64,000 bases of DNA, from positions 96,776 through 160,775 of the forward strand of contig CAMTKF010000001.1 of the NCBI GenBank assembly GCA_947072905.1. The letters are read 5' to 3'. This document shows, piece after piece, positions 28,234 through 35,203 of this stretch (position 1 is the first letter of the stretch; the number at the start of each line of letters is the position of its first letter). Position numbers and translations under genes: made by a program. Under the pieces are notes generated by a model. That model was not told the origin of the DNA. It made no database searches and saw only the letters and a list, made by a program, of their open reading frames with translations. Source of the stretch: an uncultured Bacteroidales bacterium. Lineage in GTDB: Bacteria; Bacteroidota; Bacteroidia; Bacteroidales; Muribaculaceae.

Positions 28234-28548
28234 TCAGAGCTGTGCGGCGTCTATTTCGTCTGCATAGGTATTAAGCCGGGTGGCAATGTCGCGGAATGCC
28301 CGGGCTAGTTGTGCATACTCGGCTTCTGTGAAAGCCCGTTCTTTGTGACATACAGTAGCACCGTGTAGCTTCTGAGATAACCATGATTGGGTACGATTAA
28401 AGTATTGCTCGGCCAGCTGAGTTTTGTTGATTAGTCCTTTGAGTTCATTAAAAATCACAAATACAGCGCCGTCCTTATCATGTATCAATTGGCTACGGCG
28501 GTATTCGGGGTCACAAAGTTTGTCGAATGCAGGTTTTATGTTATCCAT
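28234..28548 (-). CDS. Small DUF5053-like protein
   Basis: 104-residue soluble helical protein. The middle part (QLAEQYFNRTQSWLSQKLHG) looks like a helix-turn-helix-like segment also seen in the Bacteroidales DUF5053 family, and the second half (AFTEAEYAQLARAFRDIATRL) matches that family's end. The assignment is from memory of the pattern and not certain. Convergent with the esterase gene. Function unknown; may bind DNA. Confidence 0.55.
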   Translation of the reverse strand: MDNIKPAFDKLCDPEYRRSQLIHDKDGAVFVIFNELKGLINKTQLAEQYFNRTQSWLSQKLHGATVCHKERAFTEAEYAQLARAFRDIATRLNTYADEIDAAQL

Positions 28549-28673
28549 AGTCTCTTTGTTTCTTTATTACAAATATTATAAAAATTACATTATTATATAA
28601 TTTTTTAAACCGTTTTTTTAATAATTCCCAGAGAGGGTTTAGTCAATACCAAAAAAAAGCAGCTATAGTTTAT

Positions 28674-29021
28674 TTAACGCTTGACCTTTGTACACCGTTT
28701 ATATATCTCGCAGTAAGCACACTGATTGCACGAGGCACTTTTGAACTCTCGATCGCATTCGTCTGATTTACGAACAGCAGCTTCAGCTACTATATCGTCA
28801 TAATTCCTATAAATACCGGTATATACCCCTGTCCGCTCGCACTCCCTGAGTCCTCTGAAAAGGTCTGTATCTTCAATTCCTTTCCTGATCTCCTCATCTG
28901 TAGGCGTTTCTTCAAATTTAAAAATAGGCTTCCCTCGGATTGCACACCACAGCATAATAATTGCATAATATAACATGACTATAGCAATAGTACAACCGAT
29001 AATTTTACCAAGTATCATCAT
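28674..29021 (-). CDS. Small single-pass membrane protein with Cys-rich tail
   Basis: 115 residues. One N-terminal transmembrane helix (about residues 5-27) is followed by a cytoplasmic-type polar region and a C-terminal cysteine cluster (CDREFKSASCNQCAYCEIYKRC, five Cys within about 20 residues) that could bind metal. No family recognised. A promoter box with a well-spaced -33 TTTG precedes it. It belongs to the AT-rich accessory block. Confidence 0.6.
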   Translation of the reverse strand: MMILGKIIGCTIAIVMLYYAIIMLWCAIRGKPIFKFEETPTDEEIRKGIEDTDLFRGLRECERTGVYTGIYRNYDDIVAEAAVRKSDECDREFKSASCNQCAYCEIYKRCTKVKR

Positions 29022-29060
29022 AATTATATCTGCTTTAACAATAATCCATTAGAGCTTTTG

Positions 29061-29068
29061 CAAATATA
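29061..29068 (-). promoter_or_regulatory. Promoter of the Cys-rich membrane protein gene
   Basis: Minus-strand TATATTTG with TTTG at 29089-29092, 20 bp further upstream, a near-ideal Bacteroidota -33/-7 pair. Leader about 33 nt. Confidence 0.65.
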
Positions 29069-29114
29069 ATAAAAATATAGCAAACGAACAAACAGATATC
29101 GAATACGCTATATC

Positions 29115-29822
29115 TCACGAGATGATTGCCGACAATCGGATTGAATTTGCCGTCAAACGGCAGTCGCGCGACAAAGCCCAGATTACATCTGTAGTTTCGG
29201 GCATTTTTTCAATAAAATCATTCAGCGGCAATAATTCCTTTATTTTCAATGGGGTTTCACTCTGCGGATTATAATACAATATAAGAGATATGTTCTTGGC
29301 AGCGTTCAATAAAGATTCTGATATTGATTTGCCAAGAGTATTCAATGCGGTGGCAATCCGTTTACCACTTCTTTTTACAATCACATCCCTTACATAAAAA
29401 TGGCATGAATTTCTAAGTGTTGTTTCTAAATCGTTAAAGGTAAAACAAATCATACCCGGCAAGAATAATGGATCAAGGAGATTCTTGACAACCGATTCCA
29501 TCTGATCTAAGCTTACAACAGTTTTAGAATCATAATCGGTATGGTCAAACTCGGTTGGCCGAGTTGTGACTATTAGTGTAAGTACGTTGGCGTCATAGAA
29601 TGATTTTGAAATCTGCATGGCAATATCATCCTGTGAGTCAACACACATAATTGCCAAACGACTTGAGTCTGTAGGTTGAATAGATTGAACAGACTCAGCC
29701 ATATATGCCGAAACTGCATCATAACCATATTCTGAAACATTTCTTATAACCGACTCTGTCCCTTTACCAAAACCAATGACATGAATGCCGGCAGGAGGTG
29801 TAAATAGTAAGTTGTCTTCCAT
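29115..29822 (-). CDS. Degenerate FtsZ/tubulin-like protein without the GTPase signature
   Basis: 235-residue soluble protein. The N-terminus (IHVIGFGKGTESVIRNV) resembles the first nucleotide loop of FtsZ (IKVIGVGGGGGNAV). The segment ANVLTLIVTTRPTEF aligns with FtsZ LGILTVAVVTKPFNF. The second half aligns with the FtsZ C-terminal domain (FNDLETTLRNS with FADVRTVMSEM; LLNAAKNISLILYYN with LSGARGVLVNITA; NSIRLSAIIS with ELRVTVVATG). The tubulin signature GGGTGTG and the catalytic T7 loop are missing and the protein is about 85 residues shorter than the FtsZ core. Probably unable to hydrolyse GTP; may interact with a filament. This is a by-eye assignment. Confidence 0.6.
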   Translation of the reverse strand: MEDNLLFTPPAGIHVIGFGKGTESVIRNVSEYGYDAVSAYMAESVQSIQPTDSSRLAIMCVDSQDDIAMQISKSFYDANVLTLIVTTRPTEFDHTDYDSKTVVSLDQMESVVKNLLDPLFLPGMICFTFNDLETTLRNSCHFYVRDVIVKRSGKRIATALNTLGKSISESLLNAAKNISLILYYNPQSETPLKIKELLPLNDFIEKMPETTDVIWALSRDCRLTANSIRLSAIIS

Positions 29823-29840
29823 TTTTTAAATATTTTTCCG

Positions 29841-29848
29841 CAAAATTA
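29841..29848 (-). promoter_or_regulatory. -7 promoter element of the FtsZ-like gene
   Basis: Minus-strand TAATTTTG, 19 bp before the ATG at 29822. Divergent from the sigma-factor promoter. Confidence 0.55.
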
Positions 29849-29953
29849 AATAAGACATGTATCAGTTTTTGTGTCAGCCTCAAGCACTTAAAAAAAGTCG
29901 GCATAAAAAGAAAAATAATATTTAATCGGGAACTATTTTACAAAATATGCAAC

Positions 29954-29961
29954 TAACTTTG
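29954..29961 (+). promoter_or_regulatory. -7 promoter element of the ECF sigma operon
   Basis: TAACTTTG only 15 bp before the ATG at 29976, so the leader is about 8 nt. An autoregulatory promoter for the sigma factor itself is possible but not distinguishable here. Confidence 0.55.
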
Positions 29962-29975
29962 TAAAGACAGCAATT

Positions 29976-30476
29976 ATGACTCATCAAAAAGAATATAACA
30001 GGAAGTTCACTGAAATGGTGAAGCTACATGAAAAGATAATTTTCAGTGTATGCTTCTTCTATTCCACTGCTGATATTCCCTTTGAAGATTTACGACAGGA
30101 GGTTTTGATATCATTATTCAAAAGTTATAGAGGGTTTCGGAAGCAATGTGCTGAATCTACATGGATTTATAGAGTTTGCATCAACACTTGCCTGCTGGCA
30201 CTAAGAAAAAACATCAATAAAATCAAGACAATACCATTAGATGAATTGCCCGTCATAAATTTTGAGACCGAAACGCACGATGACTTTATTCAAAAGCTTC
30301 AATGGCTATATTCTGCCATATCTCAGCTAAATCCAATAGAAAAAGCTATCATATTGATGTGGCTTGATGAACTAAGCTACGATGAGATAGCTGCAAATAT
30401 GGGAATCCCACGCAATACAGTGGCTTCTCGCCTTTCGCGTATTAAAGTTAAACTTTCATCTAAAAAAGAAATTTAA
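29976..30476 (+). CDS. ECF-type RNA polymerase sigma factor
   Basis: 166-residue sigma-70 family factor of the extracytoplasmic-function class. Region 2 is visible at residues about 10-75 (FEDLRQEVLISLFKSYRGF...ESTWIYRVCINTCLLAL). Region 4 with its helix-turn-helix lies at residues about 115-160 (LSYDEIAANMGIPRNTVASRLSRIKVKL). It is followed after 2 bp by a membrane protein of anti-sigma type, the usual pair. Codon use is AT-rich compared with the flanking housekeeping genes. Confidence 0.9.
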   Translation: MTHQKEYNRKFTEMVKLHEKIIFSVCFFYSTADIPFEDLRQEVLISLFKSYRGFRKQCAESTWIYRVCINTCLLALRKNINKIKTIPLDELPVINFETETHDDFIQKLQWLYSAISQLNPIEKAIILMWLDELSYDEIAANMGIPRNTVASRLSRIKVKLSSKKEI

Positions 30477-30478
30477 TT

Positions 30479-31030
30479 ATGGAACTTGATGATTTAAAAA
30501 CAACATGGAAATCAATTGGACATGACATTCCTCAGGTTTCCATAAATAATGCCGACAAGATAATTCATACTAAAAAAAATGATGTAAAAACAAGTCTTTG
30601 CAATCGTTTCATAATGGAAATCATTATACTTTTTATTGCTATATGTTTGCTCGGAACATCCGGCTTATGGGCTCCGATATCAATGCCATTTTGGTGGATA
30701 TTTGCTTTCTGCATTCTTTTTGCGTCCGAAATATTATACATAATATTGCTTATACGAAAAGTTAAACGTATTGATTTGGGATTATCATCTCATTTTAAGG
30801 TAATGAATATAATCATCTCGATAAAGAAATTTTATCGTAACGTTGAAATATCGGGTTGCGCAATGGTTACAATACTGATGGTCTGTGGTATTATATTCTC
30901 TCCGATACCATATAAAACCACAGACATATTATTTATTATGATAATATCTACTGTTTGTTTCATCCTTGAGTACCTGTGGTATAAATCAAATATCAAGAAA
31001 TTAAATAAAATGCAAAACTGGCTTGAATGA
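30479..31030 (+). CDS. Four-helix membrane protein, probable anti-sigma partner
   Basis: 183 residues: a soluble N-terminus (MELDDLKTTWKSIGHDIP), then four transmembrane helices at about 45-62, 68-92, 121-140 and 145-165. This arrangement directly after an ECF sigma gene is common for Bacteroidota membrane anti-sigma candidates; the N-terminal ELxxLKxxWKS motif is typical of that group. No zinc-binding ZAS motif. Function is inferred from position. The stop overlaps the start of the CPBP gene by 4 bp. Confidence 0.65.
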   Translation: MELDDLKTTWKSIGHDIPQVSINNADKIIHTKKNDVKTSLCNRFIMEIIILFIAICLLGTSGLWAPISMPFWWIFAFCILFASEILYIILLIRKVKRIDLGLSSHFKVMNIIISIKKFYRNVEISGCAMVTILMVCGIIFSPIPYKTTDILFIMIISTVCFILEYLWYKSNIKKLNKMQNWLE

Positions 31031-31740
31031 GCAATAATTCAATTACCATGAAATTTATACTCTCGCGCACTAAAGATTACGAAAAACATTCAAAGAAATG
31101 GGTTATAGGATATGGGCTTTTATTCTGGTTGATTACACGAATAATTGCGGTAATGCTCGTATTAGCTTGCACGCTAATATATAACAAATGCGGAATATAC
31201 CCCGAGCAAATGACAAAATTTGTAGGAAACCCCACAAATGTCAATTCTGTATTCTCGGCTGGCTATGGATTATTGATGATATCGGTTATCGCTCCGATAC
31301 TTGAAGAATGTATATTCAGACTCGGTTTGTCATTCAAAAAATGGCAAATAGCTTTAGCTGTTTCAGCCATACCGACATATATTCTTTTTCAAAGATTGAA
31401 TACCATATCTTTGAAAGAGGGATTGATATATGCCGCCTGCGCTATTGTTCTTTTTAGCTTGGTGTACTGTTTTAGTTCACAAAAAATGTGGGATCGGTTA
31501 AGGCATGGATATTTCAATAGCGCTGTATGGATCACGAGTATTGCATTCGGCCTTTTACACCTGATCGCGTTCTCCCCATTCAGCCTTATGCTGCTACCTT
31601 ACATGCTTTGTGTGATTACAGTACCGTTTTTTGCAGGTTGTGCAATAACATATTATAGGGTTAATCTCGGATTTTGGTGGGGAGTCGGACTCCATATTTT
31701 CAATAATCTTCCGGCAATAGTAATGATTGCGTCACTATAA
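31027..31740 (+). CDS. CPBP family intramembrane metalloprotease
   Basis: 237-residue polytopic protein with the three CPBP/Abi motifs: EECIFR (EExxxR) near residue 95, FGLLH (FxxxH) near 178, and HIFNN (HxxxN) near 227. The family contains intramembrane glutamic/metallo-type proteases that process membrane proteins or give bacteriocin self-immunity. Overlaps the anti-sigma candidate gene by 4 bp. Its place suggests proteolytic control of the anti-sigma factor, which is an inference from gene order. Confidence 0.85.
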   Translation: MSNNSITMKFILSRTKDYEKHSKKWVIGYGLLFWLITRIIAVMLVLACTLIYNKCGIYPEQMTKFVGNPTNVNSVFSAGYGLLMISVIAPILEECIFRLGLSFKKWQIALAVSAIPTYILFQRLNTISLKEGLIYAACAIVLFSLVYCFSSQKMWDRLRHGYFNSAVWITSIAFGLLHLIAFSPFSLMLLPYMLCVITVPFFAGCAITYYRVNLGFWWGVGLHIFNNLPAIVMIASL

Positions 31741-31751
31741 AATTCAATATC

Positions 31752-32216
31752 ATGAAAATCAAACGATTATTTTTTACATTTTTGTCAGTATGCTCTATTG
31801 TCATACTTGGCGCAGGCTGCGGGAACAAAAACCAATGGCCCGATGAGGAAACTGTCAACAAAAACCTGAACATTGCAATCTACGCAGCTACGGAAACTGA
31901 TGAAACGTTTATACCTGTTGAACCGATGCTTCTGCAGGAAAACGTTGCTATAGACAAACTTATTCATCATGAGGGAGACGGTGACTTTATCACAGTTCCG
32001 TTCCGGTTTAAAAACAGTGTTGAATATGCGAAAATAACAGCAAAGAATGTTGGCAGGCACATTGTAATAACCGCCGATGGAGAAGTTGTATCTACACCAA
32101 TGGTTAAAATGCGAATTGATAACGGTGCTTGTTCATTCTTGCTTTCAAAATCTCAAGCCCAAAAGTTTTTTCCTAAAGACATAATTGAAAAACTACTGTC
32201 TGAAAGTAAATGGTAA
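31752..32216 (+). CDS. Lipoprotein with SecDF P1-head-like domain
   Basis: 154 residues. The lipoprotein signal peptide ends in the lipobox LGAGC (Cys about residue 24), so the protein is lipid-anchored. The segment YAKITAKNVGRHIVITADGEVVSTP (about 97-121) resembles the SecD periplasmic head (FxxLTxENVGxxLAIVLDGxVxSAP), followed by MVKMRIDNG. Such free-standing SecD-head lipoproteins exist in Bacteroidota, with unknown role. It lies 11 bp after the CPBP gene and is the last gene of the sigma operon. Confidence 0.7.
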   Translation: MKIKRLFFTFLSVCSIVILGAGCGNKNQWPDEETVNKNLNIAIYAATETDETFIPVEPMLLQENVAIDKLIHHEGDGDFITVPFRFKNSVEYAKITAKNVGRHIVITADGEVVSTPMVKMRIDNGACSFLLSKSQAQKFFPKDIIEKLLSESKW

Positions 32217-32225
32217 CTTAAATAC

Positions 32226-32258
32226 AATAAACGAGACTGTATTAAAGCCTCGTTTATT
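32226..32258 (+). terminator. Hairpin between convergent operons
   Basis: AATAAACGAG (32226-32235) pairs perfectly with CTCGTTTATT (32249-32258), 13-nt loop. It may end both the sigma operon and the opposing rhodanese gene; T-runs on either side are weak. Confidence 0.5.
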
Positions 32259-32319
32259 ATGTTTACAGCAAGTTCACTTATGTTATTATGGACTTGAATA
32301 TTGTTGAGAAGATAGCTTG

Positions 32320-32745
32320 TTATTCTGCCTTTGAGTCTGAAGATTCTGTTCCGGTGACGACGGGCATTTTATCATCAGTCCATGCCAATATACCGCCTTT
32401 CATGTCCACTACCTTATAACCCTCATTTGCCAGATAGTTTGCGGCTTCATTGCTGCGACGTCCGCTGCGGCAATATACATAGACTGTCTTGGTTTTGTCG
32501 AGCTTCTTGGCACCTTCTTTGAAATCTTTCTGATTGAGCCAATCAAGCAGATGTGCCCCCTCAAGGTGTCCGGCCTGATACTCGTCAAGGGTGCGAACAT
32601 CAAGAAGGTATGAATCGGAGTCTTGCAAAAGCTTTTCCTGAAATACATCAGGTGAGACTACCTCAACGTTGGGATTTGAGGCCTTTGTGCCACATGCTGT
32701 CATAACTATTAACGCTATCAGGGAAATTATTTTCAAAATTTTCAT
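32320..32745 (-). CDS. Rhodanese-domain lipoprotein
   Basis: 141 residues. The lipoprotein signal ends at TAC (Cys about residue 18). A single rhodanese domain follows, with the Cys-containing active loop CRSGRRS near residue 92 and the usual WxxGG-like strand (MKGGILAW) near 115. Such proteins handle sulfane sulfur or thiol oxidation in the periplasm. It overlaps the HAD gene by 4 bp and is cotranscribed with it. Exact substrate is unknown. Confidence 0.88.
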   Translation of the reverse strand: MKILKIISLIALIVMTACGTKASNPNVEVVSPDVFQEKLLQDSDSYLLDVRTLDEYQAGHLEGAHLLDWLNQKDFKEGAKKLDKTKTVYVYCRSGRRSNEAANYLANEGYKVVDMKGGILAWTDDKMPVVTGTESSDSKAE

Positions 32746-33374
32746 ATTTCGAGCAAATTATCAAAGTTATCTATCATATAGTCGGGTTTGGCGGCTTTGA
32801 GAGAGGAGATGGAACCATTGCCGTAGGTGACGGCACAGGTTTTGCAGCCGGCTGCATTTCCCATCATTATGTCTACATCAGCATCGCCTACCTCCAATGT
32901 ATCGTCTGCTTTCCAATTTAATTCTTTAAGCACCGTCAGTACCGGCTCGGGGTCGGGTTTGCCTTTGGTAACACTGTCTGCACCAACTATAGATTCAAAC
33001 CAATTTCTGATTCCAAGACCATCGAGATAATCGTATAATGAAGATAAACGTCGGCTGGAAGCTATGGCAAGTCCACAGCCCGATTCTCTGAGTCGTGAGA
33101 GTGTTTCCATTACTCCGGGAAAGGTTTCCTCATGGCTATTCTTTTTCAAACGGTCGTAGTTAGAGCGGAAAACTCTTGCAAATTCCTCGTTAGAAATATC
33201 TGAATCGGGATACAGATATCTGCCCGCTTCATCAGTACGTATACCTATGATAGACCGACATTCATCATCGGTTTTCTCAGGGAGTCCCATCTCTTTTATC
33301 GTTGCCTTTATGGTTGCAAGTATGACACCTGAGGTGTCCATCAACGTACCGTCAAAATCAAATATATAGTTCAT
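32742..33374 (-). CDS. HAD superfamily phosphatase (phosphoglycolate-phosphatase-like)
   Basis: 210-residue cytoplasmic phosphatase. Motif I is FDFDGTLMDT (nucleophile Asp near residue 6), motif II ASSRRL, motif III lysine in KGKPDPEP, motif IV VGDADVD. The helical cap after motif I is of the phosphoglycolate phosphatase/beta-phosphoglucomutase type. The promoter TAACTTTG lies at 33427-33434. The substrate cannot be told; general house-cleaning phosphatase is plausible. Confidence 0.88.
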   Translation of the reverse strand: MNYIFDFDGTLMDTSGVILATIKATIKEMGLPEKTDDECRSIIGIRTDEAGRYLYPDSDISNEEFARVFRSNYDRLKKNSHEETFPGVMETLSRLRESGCGLAIASSRRLSSLYDYLDGLGIRNWFESIVGADSVTKGKPDPEPVLTVLKELNWKADDTLEVGDADVDIMMGNAAGCKTCAVTYGNGSISSLKAAKPDYMIDNFDNLLEI

Positions 33375-33426
33375 ATTTTTAATATCTCAGGGGCCGCGCA
33401 GAAATTAATGCGGCTGTTAGTCATTG

Positions 33427-33434
33427 CAAAGTTA
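33427..33434 (-). promoter_or_regulatory. -7 promoter element of the HAD-rhodanese operon
   Basis: Minus-strand TAACTTTG, 52 bp before the ATG at 33374; leader about 46 nt. Confidence 0.6.
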
Positions 33435-33452
33435 CGAATAAAACACGATATT

Positions 33453-34967
33453 CTATACTTTTGTTTCCTGAATTACTTTGCCGTTCCTTTTTATCACGAC
33501 TCTGTCGAACTCATCATCGTTACCGCTTCTGCCGGCCGGTACAATATATTGGCAGTCAGCATTCTCAAAAACAATCGCACTATCTACAATGTCGGTCCAG
33601 CCTGTTATGACAAGCTCGGGCTCACTGCTCATAGCGTACTTTTTGTTCCAGGATGCGTAACGGTAACTGCCATCGGCAAGGAGGTCGATTCTTATCAGCT
33701 TGGATTCAGTCTGATATATGCCGCAAAGCCGTTTGAAATCATGCAGCGACGGATGCAGCCAAAATCCCGCTCCATTGCCTTCATAGCGCAGATGGCCGTC
33801 GGTTAGGCGGTATTTGTCGTACCGGTCGGTCATCACCAGGTCGCCGCGCTCGGGAATATACAGAGTTTGAGTATCATTGTCAAACGACATGACCCAGCTC
33901 CAACCTAAGCCATCGGTAGTGAAATACCAGTCGGGAATACTATATCGACTACCTACCGAAAGTACTTCGTTCCCTTCCTTGTCAATGAAAGGAATTTTCA
34001 GCAGTTTGCCGTCTTTAATTTGCAGGGCGTAGGCGTCTTGGCTGCCCTCACTGCCCGAAGCCCTGTTATTCAGAATGGCTATATACACAGGGGTTCCGTC
34101 ATTATTCTCAGTCTGATACAATGAATTTATCAAGCCGCTTTCGTGTGTGCTATAAGCGTCTTTGCTTACATCGCTTGCACAAACATATCTTGAATCGGTC
34201 ATCGGATGAAACCTACTTACATTGACCGTTTTCCCATTATCGTATTGAACGTAAGCCACATATTCGGGGCTTGTACCTCCATAGCCCGTATTCCATGTGT
34301 AAAACCTTATTTTTTTGTCATGCGATGTGTATATTCCCACATCGGTATTTTTATTCAGCTGTTCGAAATCATATCCCAAGGTTTCAGGATTGTTGCTTAC
34401 ATAATCCATCAACTCGGCAGCGCAATGTTCATTCTCATTATAATACTCAATAAGATGCTGCTCTGTCGCCTTTGGATTGAATGGCGATTCAGCATTTTTA
34501 TAATCATCATCTTGCCTTTCGTATGCGTATGGTGTACAATCAATAACACGTATATCGCCTGACATCTGTATATAGATATCATCTGATGCATAAGGCATTA
34601 CAATAGAATAAAGCTGCACGCCGCATCGGTCGTACAAGGCATAATGGCCCGGGCGTATTTCTTCAACCCTTGTGATTACATCGGGTTTATCAAATTTCAC
34701 GAAATCCCGTTTTTCAGTATCGTAGAATCTAAGATTGGGAATTTGTGGATTATCGGACTTTTTACTGATATCCACAACGAGACATCGCGCATTATCATCC
34801 AGCGTGCTAACCTCCCCATATACATTGCTCAACCGCATTTTATCAGCCATACGCGACGATGAGAACAGCCATAAAACCAAAGCCGTTATGACCAAGATGG
34901 CAAGCAACGAAACAATATGCAGCCACTTTATATTTTTCAGAAACATAGCATTATGAATTATTATCAT
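33453..34967 (-). CDS. Membrane-anchored protein of unknown function
   Basis: 504 residues with a single N-terminal membrane anchor (residues about 15-37, WLHIVSLLAILVITALVLWLF) and a large extracytoplasmic domain. The domain is rich in aromatic and charged residues and has beta-strand-like repeats (LRFYDTEKRDFVKF, HYALYDRCGVQLYSIV, IRFYTWNTGYGG), consistent with beta-propeller-like strands. No family recognised. The start may be the in-frame ATG at 34946. A possible promoter is at 35032-35039. Confidence 0.65.
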   Translation of the reverse strand: MIIIHNAMFLKNIKWLHIVSLLAILVITALVLWLFSSSRMADKMRLSNVYGEVSTLDDNARCLVVDISKKSDNPQIPNLRFYDTEKRDFVKFDKPDVITRVEEIRPGHYALYDRCGVQLYSIVMPYASDDIYIQMSGDIRVIDCTPYAYERQDDDYKNAESPFNPKATEQHLIEYYNENEHCAAELMDYVSNNPETLGYDFEQLNKNTDVGIYTSHDKKIRFYTWNTGYGGTSPEYVAYVQYDNGKTVNVSRFHPMTDSRYVCASDVSKDAYSTHESGLINSLYQTENNDGTPVYIAILNNRASGSEGSQDAYALQIKDGKLLKIPFIDKEGNEVLSVGSRYSIPDWYFTTDGLGWSWVMSFDNDTQTLYIPERGDLVMTDRYDKYRLTDGHLRYEGNGAGFWLHPSLHDFKRLCGIYQTESKLIRIDLLADGSYRYASWNKKYAMSSEPELVITGWTDIVDSAIVFENADCQYIVPAGRSGNDDEFDRVVIKRNGKVIQETKV

Positions 34968-35031
34968 TCTATTATTAGTAGATACCGTAAACTCTGCATT
35001 TCTATCGCAATCTGTAATGCAGTATACTATG

Positions 35032-35039
35032 CAAAAATA
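35032..35039 (-). promoter_or_regulatory. Possible -7 promoter element for the 504-residue protein gene
   Basis: Minus-strand TATTTTTG, 64 bp before the ATG at 34967. No convincing -33 element. Confidence 0.4.
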
Positions 35040-35133
35040 ATAAAAATGACAATCACAGACAAATTATTTCACATATCATACAGGCGTTTACCGACAGGTG
35101 ACCGATACGTTTTCATGTTTTGAGAATATTCGC

Positions 35134-35141
35134 TAACTTTG
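35134..35141 (+). promoter_or_regulatory. -7 promoter element of the UvrA2-type gene
   Basis: TAACTTTG, about 62 bp before the ATG at 35204. Confidence 0.55.
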
Positions 35142-35203
35142 TGTCGCAGAACATTATTGACAAAAGCGGCGTTAATGTTTTATTCAAATAATAAGCAACT
35201 GAT

